Shown: one piece after another, positions 1 to 6,835 of the stretch | Layout of the letters: each line of letters starts with the position of its first letter | How positions within the stretch are numbered: position 1 is the first letter of the stretch | NCBI GenBank assembly: GCA_017646555.1 | Contig: JAGCMG010000062.1 | Coordinates: 1 to 21,583 of the forward strand | Source: Clostridia bacterium | Lineage (GTDB): Bacteria > Bacillota > Clostridia > Christensenellales > Borkfalkiaceae | Direction: 5' to 3' | Length of the DNA: 21,583 nucleotides | Translations under genes and position numbers: made by a program | Notes under the pieces: generated by a model | The model's database searches: none | The model's input: the letters and a program-made list of their open reading frames with translations, nothing else | Told to the model about the DNA's origin: nothing

Positions 1-47
1 AGTTTAAACACAATCATGCCATTTTCGAACGTTACAAATATTTCCAT
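1..47 (-). CDS. N-terminus of an unidentified protein, cut by the window edge
   Basis: The minus strand reads AAGGGGG (60-54), six bases, then ATG at 47. The frame stays open for 15 codons (MEIFVTFENGMIVFK) to the edge of the window. The strong Shine-Dalgarno with good spacing, and a promoter-like pair further upstream on the same strand (186-181 and 209-204), suggest a real gene start. The fragment is too short for me to recognise a family. It is divergent from the tRNA operon. Confidence 0.55.
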   Translation of the reverse strand, partial: MEIFVTFENGMIVFK

Positions 48-180
48 AAAATTCCCCCTTGAGTGGTACTGTATATATTTTCCCCAAGTTGCCCCTGTAA
101 GTATTCTCTTTAAAGTTGATTTGTTACAAAATTTTGCTTTGGTGCGCTTGTATGTTGTTTGTTTTGTGCCGAAACAATAT

Positions 181-209
181 ATAATAGATAGGCACTGCAA
201 GCAGAACAA
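181..209 (-). promoter_or_regulatory. Probable promoter of the gene leaving the window at its left edge
   Basis: On the minus strand, TTGTTC (209-204) and TATTAT (186-181) are separated by 17 bases. If used, the 5' leader would be about 130 bases before the ATG at 47. No clear hairpin or riboswitch was recognised in that leader. Confidence 0.4.
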
Positions 210-251
210 ATATCATTATCTAATTGAAATGTTAAACATTGCACCAAAAGG

Positions 252-281
252 TTGATTTTTGCAACGAAAATATGTTACAAT
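252..281 (+). promoter_or_regulatory. Possible distal promoter of the tRNA operon
   Basis: TTGATT (252-257), an 18-base spacer and TACAAT (276-281) would start transcription near 288, about 140 bases before the first tRNA. It is weaker than the proximal promoter at 377-405. Confidence 0.3.
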
Positions 282-376
282 TTTTGCAGTTGATGATTAT
301 GTCGACCTTTGTTTTTACCTCAAAAAGATTGTCGAAAATTTTTTGTAATAATTTATAAAAAAGTTGTGTTAAATTG

Positions 377-405
377 TTGACATTATCAAAAAAATATTGT
401 AAGAT
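377..405 (+). promoter_or_regulatory. Promoter of the tRNA operon
   Basis: A perfect TTGACA (377-382), a 17-base spacer and TAAGAT (400-405) predict a start near 412, about 16 bases before the first tRNA. This position and a full -35 box fit a strong stable-RNA promoter. Confidence 0.75.
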
Positions 406-427
406 AATCAAGCTGATGTTGGAACAT

Positions 428-504
428 CGGGGTGTAGCGCAGTTTGGTAGCGCACGTGGTTTGGGACCATGGGGTCGGGAGTTCGAGTCTCTTCACCCCG
501 ACCA
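428..504 (+). tRNA. tRNA-Pro (anticodon TGG)
   Basis: A full cloverleaf can be drawn. The acceptor stem CGGGGTG/CACCCCG pairs without mismatch, the anticodon loop is TTTGGGA, the T-arm loop is TTCGAGT, the discriminator is A and CCA is encoded. First gene of the six-tRNA operon. Confidence 0.95.
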
Positions 505-516
505 AACATCAACTGG

Positions 517-593
517 GGGCCTTTAGCTCAGTCGGTTAGAGCGGTCGGCTCATAACCGATTGGTCCGCGGTTCGAGTCCGTGAAGGCCCACCA
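517..593 (+). tRNA. tRNA with CAT anticodon (elongator Met, or Ile2 with lysidine)
   Basis: The acceptor stem GGGCCTT/AAGGCCC, anticodon loop CTCATAA and encoded CCA define the gene. The fully paired G1-C72 end argues against initiator tRNA. A CAT anticodon alone cannot separate elongator methionine tRNA from the isoleucine tRNA whose C34 is changed to lysidine by TilS. I lean to Met because the order Met-Asp-Phe-Thr-Tyr recalls Bacillus trnD-type clusters. Confidence 0.85.
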
Positions 594-614
594 CAATTAA
601 ACAACTTAAAATTT

Positions 615-691
615 GGCCCGGTAGTACAGATGGTTAGTACGCCAGCCTGTCACGCTGGAGGTCGAGGGTTCGAGCCCCTTCCGGGTCGCCA
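615..691 (+). tRNA. tRNA-Asp (anticodon GTC)
   Basis: The acceptor stem GGCCCGG/CCGGGTC has one G-U pair. The anticodon loop is CTGTCAC, the discriminator is G as usual for tRNA-Asp, and CCA is encoded. Confidence 0.95.
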
Positions 692-692
692 A

Positions 693-724
693 TTGAAAAT
701 GCTTGTTTTTACAAGCATTTTCAA
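693..724 (+). other. Perfect 14-bp hairpin between tRNA-Asp and tRNA-Phe
   Basis: TTGAAAATGCTTGT (693-706), loop TTTT, and its exact complement (711-724). It resembles a terminator stem but lacks a following U-run on either strand; the bases after it are A-rich. It may be a processing or stabilising element, or a weak terminator lowering expression of the three downstream tRNAs. Confidence 0.6.
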
Positions 725-742
725 AAAATTTACAACTTGTAT

Positions 743-818
743 GCCTCGGTAGCTCAGTCGGTAGAGCAAGGGACTGAAAATCCCTGTGTCGGTGGTTCGA
801 TTCCGCCCCGAGGCACCA
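743..818 (+). tRNA. tRNA-Phe (anticodon GAA)
   Basis: The acceptor stem GCCTCGG/CCGAGGC is perfect, the anticodon loop is CTGAAAA, the T-loop is TTCGATT, the discriminator is A and CCA is encoded. Confidence 0.96.
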
Positions 819-838
819 AACACTATAATAAGCCGAGT

Positions 839-914
839 GCTGGTGTAGCTCAACTGGCAGAGCAGCTGATTTGTAATCAGCAGGTTGCGGGTTCGATTCC
901 AGTCACCAGCTCCA
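839..914 (+). tRNA. tRNA-Thr (anticodon TGT)
   Basis: The acceptor stem GCTGGTG/CACCAGC is perfect, the anticodon loop is TTTGTAA, the T-loop is TTCGATT, the discriminator is T and CCA is encoded. Confidence 0.96.
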
Positions 915-926
915 AAAACTTAATAT

Positions 927-1011
927 GGGAAGGTTCCAGAGCGGCCAAATGGAGCAGACTGTAAATCTGCCGTCGATGACTTCGGTGGTTCGAATCCACC
1001 CCTTCCCACCA
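927..1011 (+). tRNA. tRNA-Tyr (anticodon GTA), class II with long variable arm
   Basis: The acceptor stem GGGAAGG/CCTTCCC is perfect and the anticodon loop is CTGTAAA. A long variable arm (CGTCGATGACTTCGG region) makes it 85 bases long, as expected for bacterial tRNA-Tyr. CCA is encoded and is followed at once by the operon terminator. Confidence 0.95.
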
Positions 1012-1046
1012 GCAAAAAAGACTATCAAACGATAGTCTTTTTTGCT
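1011..1046 (+). terminator. Terminator of the tRNA operon
   Basis: A perfect 16-bp stem (1011-1026 with 1031-1046) around the loop AAAC. The descending arm contains a TTTTTT run. The stem starts at the last A of the tRNA-Tyr CCA, so the 3' trailer is very short. Confidence 0.85.
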
Positions 1047-1091
1047 ACTATAATAAAATCACAAAGTGTTCCCTATTTTTTCTAATAAATA

Positions 1092-1120
1092 TTGAAAAAT
1101 TTTTTAAATTATGATATACT
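1092..1120 (+). promoter_or_regulatory. Promoter of the HD/SGNH gene pair
   Basis: TTGAAA (1092-1097), a 17-base spacer and TATACT (1115-1120). The predicted start is near 1127, only about 8 bases before the ATG at 1135. The -10 box covers the alternative upstream ATG at 1111, which therefore cannot be translated from this promoter. Confidence 0.65.
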
Positions 1121-1134
1121 TTTATAGGTTTAAT

Positions 1135-1728
1135 ATGGATATAGAAAGATTAAAAAAGCAAATCGACTTTATACTTGAAGCCGATAATGAAAAAAAGATT
1201 TTTAGGCAAACGCATATAACGGGCAATTCGCGCTATGAAAATGATGCCGAACATGCTTGGCATATGGCAATTATGGTATACTTATTAAAAGAGTATTCTA
1301 ATAAAGAAATCGACGTTGCTAAAACAATGCTAATGGCATTAATTCACGATATTGTTGAAATTGATGCAGGCGACACATATGCTTATGATGAAGAGGCAGT
1401 AAAATCGCAACAAGAGCGCGAAAAAAAGGCGGCAGATAGGATTTTTAACCTATTACCTGTTGACCAAGCCAAAGAATTACGCGTTATTTTTGATGAGTGT
1501 GAAGAAAACAACACGGCAGAAGCAAATTTTGCCCACGCTATGGACAATTTTCAGCCGTTATTACTTAACAATTCAAATGATGGAAACGATTGGAAAGAAC
1601 ATTGTGTTAAAAAAAGCCAAGTAATGAAAAGACAAGAAAAATCAAAACTCGGTTCAAATTTTATTTGGGAATATTCAAAAAAATTAATAGACGAAAATTT
1701 TGAAAAAGGAAATTTAAAAGATGAATAA
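1135..1728 (+). CDS. HD-domain hydrolase, YfbR/HDDC2-like
   Basis: A 197-residue cytoplasmic protein with the metal-binding pattern of HD-domain phosphohydrolases: E39-H40 in the first helix pair, H71-D72 as the HD doublet, further acidic residues in HDIVEIDAGDT (71-81), and D137 in the downstream HAMDNF. Members of this subfamily (YfbR, human HDDC2) are 5'-deoxynucleotidases; here that is inference from motifs. I prefer ATG 1135 to the in-frame ATG 1111 because a 17-base-spaced promoter overlaps 1111. The predicted leader is then so short that the only weak Shine-Dalgarno (AGG, 1126-1128) is barely transcribed, so translation may be near-leaderless. The last 8 bases overlap the SGNH gene, implying translational coupling. 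Confidence 0.85.
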   Translation: MDIERLKKQIDFILEADNEKKIFRQTHITGNSRYENDAEHAWHMAIMVYLLKEYSNKEIDVAKTMLMALIHDIVEIDAGDTYAYDEEAVKSQQEREKKAADRIFNLLPVDQAKELRVIFDECEENNTAEANFAHAMDNFQPLLLNNSNDGNDWKEHCVKKSQVMKRQEKSKLGSNFIWEYSKKLIDENFEKGNLKDE

Positions 1729-2386
1729 TAGTGACATTGAAAAAAACGACGTACCAGCAGTTAATCAAACGAACGAAAAAGTTCATATTACCACGGTTAA
1801 AAACCCTAAATTAAAAGTTTTAATAATGGGGAATTCAATAACTTTACACGAAAAAGCGCCACATATCGGTTGGAATTTAAATTGTGGCATGGCAGCAAGC
1901 GCGCCAGAAAACGATTACGTACACGTAATTTTAAAAAATTTAACTGAAAAATATGGTCAAATCAGTTCTTGTGTTGTAAACGTTGCTGATTTTGAAAGAA
2001 ATTATTTTGATGAAAGCACCTATTACCTTTACGAAATGGCAAAAGATTTTAGCGCTGACTTAGTTATTTACCGTTTTGGTGAAAACGTTAAGCGCGACCG
2101 ATTTGACGAATTCCCACTTGCGCCGTATTTAGAAAAATTCTTTAACCATTTTGCTCATAACACTAAAAAAGTTATCGTAACCGACACTTTTTGGGCTCAC
2201 GAATATATTTGTTCTTCTATTAAAACGGCTTGTGAAAAAATCGGTGCAGAATTTGTTTCCTTATCAGATTTAGGCAATAAAGACGAAAATAAAGCAATCG
2301 GCTTATTCGAAAATCAGGGCGTTGCGCGTCACCCAGGCGATTTAGGCATGAAACGAATTGCTGAAAGAATTTTAGAAAAAATTTAA
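1721..2386 (+). CDS. SGNH/GDSL-family hydrolase
   Basis: A 221-residue protein. The first 30 residues are charged and polar, with no signal peptide, so it is probably cytoplasmic. Block I reads MGNSIT with nucleophile S39 in place of the usual GDS; a GEN motif within YRFGENV resembles the block III Asn site; block V reads HPGDLGM with H204 as the likely catalytic histidine. The Asp normally three residues before this His is absent (Val201), so the triad may be a Ser-His dyad. SGNH enzymes include esterases, lipases and carbohydrate deacetylases; the substrate cannot be told. AAAGGA at 1705-1710 sits ten bases before the ATG, inside the HD gene. Co-transcription with the HD hydrolase is likely. 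Confidence 0.8.
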   Translation: MNNSDIEKNDVPAVNQTNEKVHITTVKNPKLKVLIMGNSITLHEKAPHIGWNLNCGMAASAPENDYVHVILKNLTEKYGQISSCVVNVADFERNYFDESTYYLYEMAKDFSADLVIYRFGENVKRDRFDEFPLAPYLEKFFNHFAHNTKKVIVTDTFWAHEYICSSIKTACEKIGAEFVSLSDLGNKDENKAIGLFENQGVARHPGDLGMKRIAERILEKI

Positions 2387-2390
2387 TTAA

Positions 2391-2415
2391 AAAAGGCAGG
2401 TTTTACCTGCCTTTT
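2391..2415. terminator. Bidirectional terminator between convergent genes
   Basis: AAAAGGCAGGT (2391-2401), loop TTT, ACCTGCCTTTT (2405-2415). T-rich tails occur on both strands, so the 36-base gap between the SGNH gene and the HAD gene serves both operons. Confidence 0.85.
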
Positions 2416-2422
2416 TGTTTTA

Positions 2423-3220
2423 TTAGTCTAAATATTTCACTATTTCGTTTAAGTCGTTAAAAGTTAAAGTAGGTACAACGTCGCTTTGCTTTAACATATC
2501 GGGCGTCGTTTCGCCACTGAATACTAAAATTGTATTAAACCCAGAATTTACACCAAATTTAATATCGGTATAAAGTCTATCGCCAACCATAGTAATTTCG
2601 TCGGCATTTAAGCCCGTAGCGCGCATAATTTCACGGCCTGCAATATTGTTTGGTTTACCGATAATATAATCAGGAACACGCCCAGAAGAACCTTCTAAAA
2701 GTCTAATAAACGAGCCAACGTCAGGCATTGAAATATCAGCAGTCGGACAAACCATATCAGGATGAGTTGCGATATAAATTGCACCACGAACAAGCATTTC
2801 GTTTGCTTTTTTAAGTTTTTCAAAGGTTAAAGTTGTGTCGTAAGCAAGCAATACTATATCAGCGTCTTCTTCAACGACGTTAACGCCACCTTCCGAAAAA
2901 CTCTTTTTAACCTCGTCGGTTGCTAAAACGTAAACCTTTTTATCTTTAAACTCTGAGTTAATAAAACTAATTGTTGCCATCGCCGAAGTATACACGATAT
3001 CTCTATCGTCGTAAAAGCCGATTTTAGACAACTTTTTAACGTATTCCATATAGTTTTTAGACGAATTATTAGTAAAATAATAAATCTTAATACCTTTTTC
3101 ACGACAAATTTTTAAAGTATTTATCATATCGCCAATAGGCGTAGAATCAAGATAAATAGTTCCGTCCATATCTAAAACCAAACACTTAGTTTTTTTAACT
3201 ATTTCTTTAATTTTATCCAT
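2423..3220 (-). CDS. HAD-superfamily IIA phosphatase (NagD/AUM type), candidate glycerol-3-phosphate phosphatase
   Basis: A 265-residue phosphatase with all four HAD motifs. Motif I is DMDGT (D17 nucleophile, D19 acid/base), motif II is TNNSS (50-54), motif III lysine is K189 in IGKPN, and motif IV is GDRLYTDI with D214 and D219. The cap between motifs II and III is the C2 (type IIA) cap of NagD, pyridoxal phosphatase and mammalian phosphoglycolate/glycerol-3-phosphate phosphatase. The start is ATG 3220, which shares its A with the stop of glpP (TAATG). A TTG at 3232 is possible, but GAGGAG (3240-3235) would then be only two bases away. Being last in a glp operon, it may hydrolyse glycerol 3-phosphate to glycerol; that is inference from position and from known HAD-IIA members with this activity. 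Confidence 0.88.
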   Translation of the reverse strand: MDKIKEIVKKTKCLVLDMDGTIYLDSTPIGDMINTLKICREKGIKIYYFTNNSSKNYMEYVKKLSKIGFYDDRDIVYTSAMATISFINSEFKDKKVYVLATDEVKKSFSEGGVNVVEEDADIVLLAYDTTLTFEKLKKANEMLVRGAIYIATHPDMVCPTADISMPDVGSFIRLLEGSSGRVPDYIIGKPNNIAGREIMRATGLNADEITMVGDRLYTDIKFGVNSGFNTILVFSGETTPDMLKQSDVVPTLTFNDLNEIVKYLD

Positions 3221-3768
3221 TATTCGTACCAAAGCTCCTCTTTTCCGGTAGAAATTGCAGTTGCGCCTGAATTGATAGCGGATTTTATTTCTTCCTTAGT
3301 AGAAATAAGCCCACCTGCTATAATAGGTTGTTTAATCTTTTTAGCAAAACCTAAAATCACCTTAGGAATAATCCCTGGCATAATTTCAACCATATCGGGA
3401 TTTGATGAGTGTATAGCATCAAGCGCCGTTCCTATCGCCTTTGAATCGACGATAAAAAAGCGTTGTACGGTCGAAAGCCCTTCTTCCTTTGCCATCATAA
3501 CGATATTAGTTTTTGTAGTGATTATACCGTCAGCGCCTTTTGATTTAATATATTTTAAGCCGTATTTATCTTTACCTACACCGTCAAGAAAATCAAAGTG
3601 TATATACGCTTTCTTGCCTGCTTTATGTGTAAGAGTTAAAACTTCTTCAATATTTAAGATGTTTTGAAAATTAAGTAAAAATATAATTTCACAAGGACTA
3701 TTTAACGCTGAAACGAATTCCGTTTTCGTTCTAACGCCTGCAATTAAACGGTTATTTAACTTAGCCAT
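3220..3768 (-). CDS. glpP: Glycerol-3-phosphate-responsive antiterminator GlpP
   Basis: A 182-residue member of the GlpP family, a TIM-barrel-like RNA-binding protein. In Bacillus subtilis, GlpP with glycerol 3-phosphate lets RNA polymerase pass leader terminators of glp genes. Characteristic segments are the FLLNF strand (30-34), AYIHFDFLDG (54-63), GADGIITTK (78-86), VEIMPG (127-132), and the phosphate-loop-like AGGL (151-154) and ATAISTG (169-175). The length fits the family. It starts two bases after the DUF1667 stop with no clear Shine-Dalgarno, so it is probably translationally coupled. A terminator hairpin in the leader of this same operon (6886-6836) is the obvious target, which would make the operon autoregulated. 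Confidence 0.93.
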   Translation of the reverse strand: MAKLNNRLIAGVRTKTEFVSALNSPCEIIFLLNFQNILNIEEVLTLTHKAGKKAYIHFDFLDGVGKDKYGLKYIKSKGADGIITTKTNIVMMAKEEGLSTVQRFFIVDSKAIGTALDAIHSSNPDMVEIMPGIIPKVILGFAKKIKQPIIAGGLISTKEEIKSAINSGATAISTGKEELWYE

Positions 3769-3770
3769 AA

Positions 3771-4121
3771 TTATTTAACCGTTTTAGATGCTATTAAATT
3801 AGCGTCACCATCAATGTTTGCAATAATAACGTCGCCAAGTTTAATAGGCGTTTTGCAAGTTGTTGCGTTAATTTTCTTCATTACATCGAAAATATTAGCC
3901 TTTAATACAGGTTTATCAGTTCTAACAGGAACAAGAACGCCTATATCAGAATTCATAGTGCTTGTTACTACTCTTTTTGGGTTAACGCATTCGTTTTCAG
4001 CATAAACTTTACCCCTTGGGCAAAAATTGCCTACTACTGAAACTACTTTACCGTCATCTAAAGTAACGGTTATTTGACAACCCCTTGGACATTCAACACA
4101 AGTTAAAAGTTTCTCAGTCAT
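3771..4121 (-). CDS. DUF1667 protein, putative iron-sulfur partner of the glycerol-3-phosphate dehydrogenase
   Basis: A 116-residue protein of the DUF1667 family, usually encoded beside GlpA/GlpB-like flavoproteins. The N-terminus has C8-x2-C11-x3-C15 and then C34 in GNFCPRGK, a spacing like the [4Fe-4S] motif of molybdopterin oxidoreductases; C45 is also near. I infer that it binds an iron-sulfur cluster and takes the electron-transfer place of GlpC, for which no gene is present. The start is ATG 4121, with GGAGG (4132-4128) six bases ahead; an upstream TTG at 4139 would precede this site. The first 8 bases overlap the GlpB-like gene, so coupling is likely. Confidence 0.85.
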   Translation of the reverse strand: MTEKLLTCVECPRGCQITVTLDDGKVVSVVGNFCPRGKVYAENECVNPKRVVTSTMNSDIGVLVPVRTDKPVLKANIFDVMKKINATTCKTPIKLGDVIIANIDGDANLIASKTVK

Positions 4122-5373
4122 TTTGCGCCTCCAATTCAATAGTAATATTTCCCGATTTATTAGCCGATAATAAATCCGATTTTAATACGATAGTTTCCAT
4201 TTCACCCGGTGCTACGGTAAGTTTTTTCTTAGAAATAACTACTTCATCACCGTCTTTTACTTTAAACGTTACGTTTTTGAATACGTTAGTTACTCTGAAA
4301 AATACTTTTACGTCGCCTGATGGAACGGTAATTTTTTGTGGTAATACGTAACCGATATTAGCGCCGTTAATTAAGTTAACGGTCTTTTCTTTATTAAGTT
4401 TACCACTAATATATTCATAAGCCGAACGACCAGCGATTTCAGCCTCTTCCGAAGCAAAGTCAACAAGGTCGTGAACGTGTAAAACGTTACCACAAGCAAA
4501 GATACCTTCAACGTCAGTTTCTCTATATTGATTAACGATAGCGCCTTTCGTTCTTGGGCTCATAGGAATACCGGCGTTTTTGGTAAGTTCGTTTTCAGGA
4601 ATAAGACCAACTGAGAATAAAACCGTGTCGCAATCAAAGTGAATTTCAGTACCTTTAATCGGCTTTTTATCTACTGGGTTAACTTCAGCAATAGTAACGC
4701 CCGTTACCCTTTCTTTACCTTGAATATCAACGATAGTGTGATTAAGATAAAGTGGAATACCAAAATCGTCAAGACATTGAACGATATTTCTCTTTAAACC
4801 ACTTGAAAACGGCATAATTTCGCATACAGCGTGAACTTTTGCGCCTTCAAGCGTCATTCTTCTTGCCATAATAAGACCGATATCGCCCGAGCCTAAAATA
4901 ACTACGTTTTTACCAGGTAAATAGCCTTCGATATTAACGTATCTTTGAGCAGTACCAGCCGAATAAATACCTGCCGAACGCGCACCGGCAATATTAAGCG
5001 CGCCTTTACTTCTTTCCCTACAACCCATAGCAAGAATAATTGCCATAGGTTTTAAGGTAAATACACCGTATTCACTATTCATAGCCGTAACGGTTTTATC
5101 AGCGCCAACTTCCAACACCATAGTTGAAAGCATAACGTCTATATCTCTTTTTTCAACTTCATCCGAAAACTTTTCAGCATATTCAGGGCCTGCAAGGTTT
5201 TCTTTAAATCTTGTTAAACCAAACCCGTTGTGAACGCATTGATTAAGAACACCACCAAGTTTAGTATCACGTTCAATAATAAGAATATTTTTTACGCCTG
5301 CATCAAATGCTGCAACAGCCGCAGCCATACCTGCCGGACCACCGCCGACAACTACTAAATCGTAATTCTTCAT
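4114..5373 (-). CDS. GlpB-like FAD/NAD(P)-dependent oxidoreductase
   Basis: A 419-residue two-dinucleotide-fold flavoprotein. The N-terminal FAD site is VVGGGPAGMAAAV (8-20), followed by the family signature GGVLNQCVHNGFGL (40-53). The second Rossmann motif, VVILGSGDIG (157-166), should bind NAD(P)H. The C-terminal FAD motif is GIFACGNV (290-297). About 90 residues follow, predicted as a beta-rich tail with no motif I know. No redox-active CxxC of thioredoxin-reductase type is present. Proteins like this pair with a GlpA-like subunit in anaerobic glycerol-3-phosphate dehydrogenases of Firmicutes; related opine or sarcosine oxidase subunits are the alternative, but the glpP neighbour favours the glp role. 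It starts 10 bases after the glpA-like stop with a G-rich site (AAGGGGGC) just upstream. Confidence 0.87.
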   Translation of the reverse strand: MKNYDLVVVGGGPAGMAAAVAAFDAGVKNILIIERDTKLGGVLNQCVHNGFGLTRFKENLAGPEYAEKFSDEVEKRDIDVMLSTMVLEVGADKTVTAMNSEYGVFTLKPMAIILAMGCRERSKGALNIAGARSAGIYSAGTAQRYVNIEGYLPGKNVVILGSGDIGLIMARRMTLEGAKVHAVCEIMPFSSGLKRNIVQCLDDFGIPLYLNHTIVDIQGKERVTGVTIAEVNPVDKKPIKGTEIHFDCDTVLFSVGLIPENELTKNAGIPMSPRTKGAIVNQYRETDVEGIFACGNVLHVHDLVDFASEEAEIAGRSAYEYISGKLNKEKTVNLINGANIGYVLPQKITVPSGDVKVFFRVTNVFKNVTFKVKDGDEVVISKKKLTVAPGEMETIVLKSDLLSANKSGNITIELEAQND

Positions 5374-5383
5374 ACTTGCCCCC

Positions 5384-6811
5384 TTATTTCGTTCTACCTA
5401 CGTTGATTTCAGAGCCTTTGCCACTCTTTGTAACTTGTTCGTAAGGAATACCTAATTCTTTTGCAAGAACTGATACGATAACCGGTTGACAGAAGCCACC
5501 TTGACATCTACCCATACCGGCACGCGTTCTACGCTTAATACCATCAACGGTAGTTGCTTTAGGGTTTTCTCTTATCGCTCTTAAAATTTCGCCTAAAGTA
5601 ATTGATTCGCAACGGCAAACGATTTTACCGTATTCAGGAATTTTTTTAATAACGGCGTTCTTTTCTTCGTTAGTTAAGTTTTTGAAGAAATAATCGGCTT
5701 TTCTTGTAGGATTAAAGTTATCTTTTTTATTTAAGTTTAAGTCTTTTGCAACTTCATTAGCGATAAAATCGCCGATAGCCGGTGCAGAAGTAAGACCAGG
5801 TGATTCAATACCGGCAACGTTATAGAATTTATCGTTTAACGCGCTCTTTTCGATAATGAAATCGTGTCTATCAGAATATGCTCTTAAACCTGCAAAAGAA
5901 GTGATAGAGTTAAATACCGGTACTTTTTTGCAAAGTTTATTAGCGCTTGCAATAACGTCGTTTAAGCCGTCGGCAGTAGTCGTAACGTCATCCTTATCGT
6001 CTTGTTCGGTTGCCGTAGGTCCTAAAATAATATTGTTATCAACAGTTTGCGAAACTAAAATACCTTTACCTTTTTTTGTTGGGCAGAAAAATAAAGTGTG
6101 GTTAACAAAATTGCCACTTTCTTTATCTAAAAGTATGTATTCGCCCTTTCTTGCGCCGATTTTAAATGAATTATCACCGATTAAACCAGCGATTTTATCA
6201 GAATAAATACCAGCAGAGTTAACGATATACTTTGCTTTAACAACTTGACCGTCTTTTGAAGTAACGGTAAAATATTCACCCGTTTCAATCTTATCTACTT
6301 CAAAATTAAGTTTAAGTTCAGCGCCATTGTCCATAGCATTACCGATTGATGCTATAGCAAGTTCGTAAGGACAAACGATACCAGCAGTAGTAGCAAAAAG
6401 CGCGCCCACAGCATCGTCAGAAATGTTTGGTTCAAGCGTACGAAGTTCTTGTTGGTCAATAATCTTAAGCCCCTTTACGCCGTTTTTTAAGCCTCTTTCG
6501 TAAAGACCTTGAAGCGTTTCCATATCTTCGTCGTTAAAGCCAACTACGATAGAACCGTTGTTTTTATACTTAACCCCAAGTTCTTCAGTCACTTTTGGCA
6601 TCATTGATGCGCCTAAAACGTTAAATTTTGCTTTAAGCGAACCTTCTTTTGCGTCAAACCCAGCGTGCGAAATACCTGAGTTAGCGCGACTTGCACCCAT
6701 AGCAACGTCACTTTCTTTTTCCAGTAAGCAGATTTTTGCATTAAAGCGTGAAAGTTCTCTTAAAATCATCCCGCCGACAACACCACCACCGATTACTAAT
6801 ATATCGTACAT
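5384..6811 (-). CDS. glpA: GlpA-like glycerol-3-phosphate dehydrogenase with C-terminal [2Fe-2S] domain
   Basis: A 475-residue FAD-dependent oxidoreductase, first gene of the operon. The FAD site VIGGGVVGG (6-14) opens a DAO fold; RANSGISHAGF (42-52) and GIESPGLTSAPAIG (334-347) are conserved in the GlpA/GlpD/LhgO group. The C-terminus has C399-x-C401 and C436-x4-C441, the BFD-type [2Fe-2S] ligand set found in GlpA. The expected reaction is glycerol 3-phosphate to dihydroxyacetone phosphate, with electrons passed to the GlpB-like and DUF1667 partners. L-2-hydroxyglutarate oxidase-like enzymes are similar, so substrate rests on the linked glpP. AGGAGGGG (6821-6814) precedes ATG 6811. No glpK or glpF lies here, so glycerol 3-phosphate must come from elsewhere. 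Confidence 0.85.
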   Translation of the reverse strand: MYDILVIGGGVVGGMILRELSRFNAKICLLEKESDVAMGASRANSGISHAGFDAKEGSLKAKFNVLGASMMPKVTEELGVKYKNNGSIVVGFNDEDMETLQGLYERGLKNGVKGLKIIDQQELRTLEPNISDDAVGALFATTAGIVCPYELAIASIGNAMDNGAELKLNFEVDKIETGEYFTVTSKDGQVVKAKYIVNSAGIYSDKIAGLIGDNSFKIGARKGEYILLDKESGNFVNHTLFFCPTKKGKGILVSQTVDNNIILGPTATEQDDKDDVTTTADGLNDVIASANKLCKKVPVFNSITSFAGLRAYSDRHDFIIEKSALNDKFYNVAGIESPGLTSAPAIGDFIANEVAKDLNLNKKDNFNPTRKADYFFKNLTNEEKNAVIKKIPEYGKIVCRCESITLGEILRAIRENPKATTVDGIKRRTRAGMGRCQGGFCQPVIVSVLAKELGIPYEQVTKSGKGSEINVGRTK

Positions 6812-6835
6812 AACCCCTCCTTGGTTTTTAACACG

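Larger units (their letters stand above)
48..376. other. Divergent intergenic region without a gene
   Basis: Apart from the promoter-like elements listed separately, I see no gene here. An open plus-strand frame at 16-255 has no ribosome binding site and no recognisable protein content, and it runs across the better supported minus-strand start at 47. There is no rRNA sequence immediately ahead of the tRNAs. Confidence 0.5.

Noticed and set aside
16..255. 79-codon plus-strand open frame
   Set aside because: No ribosome binding site and no recognisable protein features; it conflicts with a better supported minus-strand start at 47.
650..964. Open frames on both strands across the tRNA genes (650-853 minus, 737-964 plus)
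   Set aside because: They are translations of tRNA-Asp, Phe, Thr and Tyr sequences; the tRNA structures are complete and explain the region.
3272..3667. 131-codon plus-strand frame opposite glpP
   Set aside because: Antisense shadow of glpP; the minus-strand protein is a clear family member and fills the space.
4114..6811. Opine or sarcosine oxidase, or L-2-hydroxyglutarate oxidase, for the two flavoproteins
   Set aside because: Sequence motifs alone allow these, but linkage to glpP and DUF1667 in one operon with a GlpP-type leader favours glycerol 3-phosphate.
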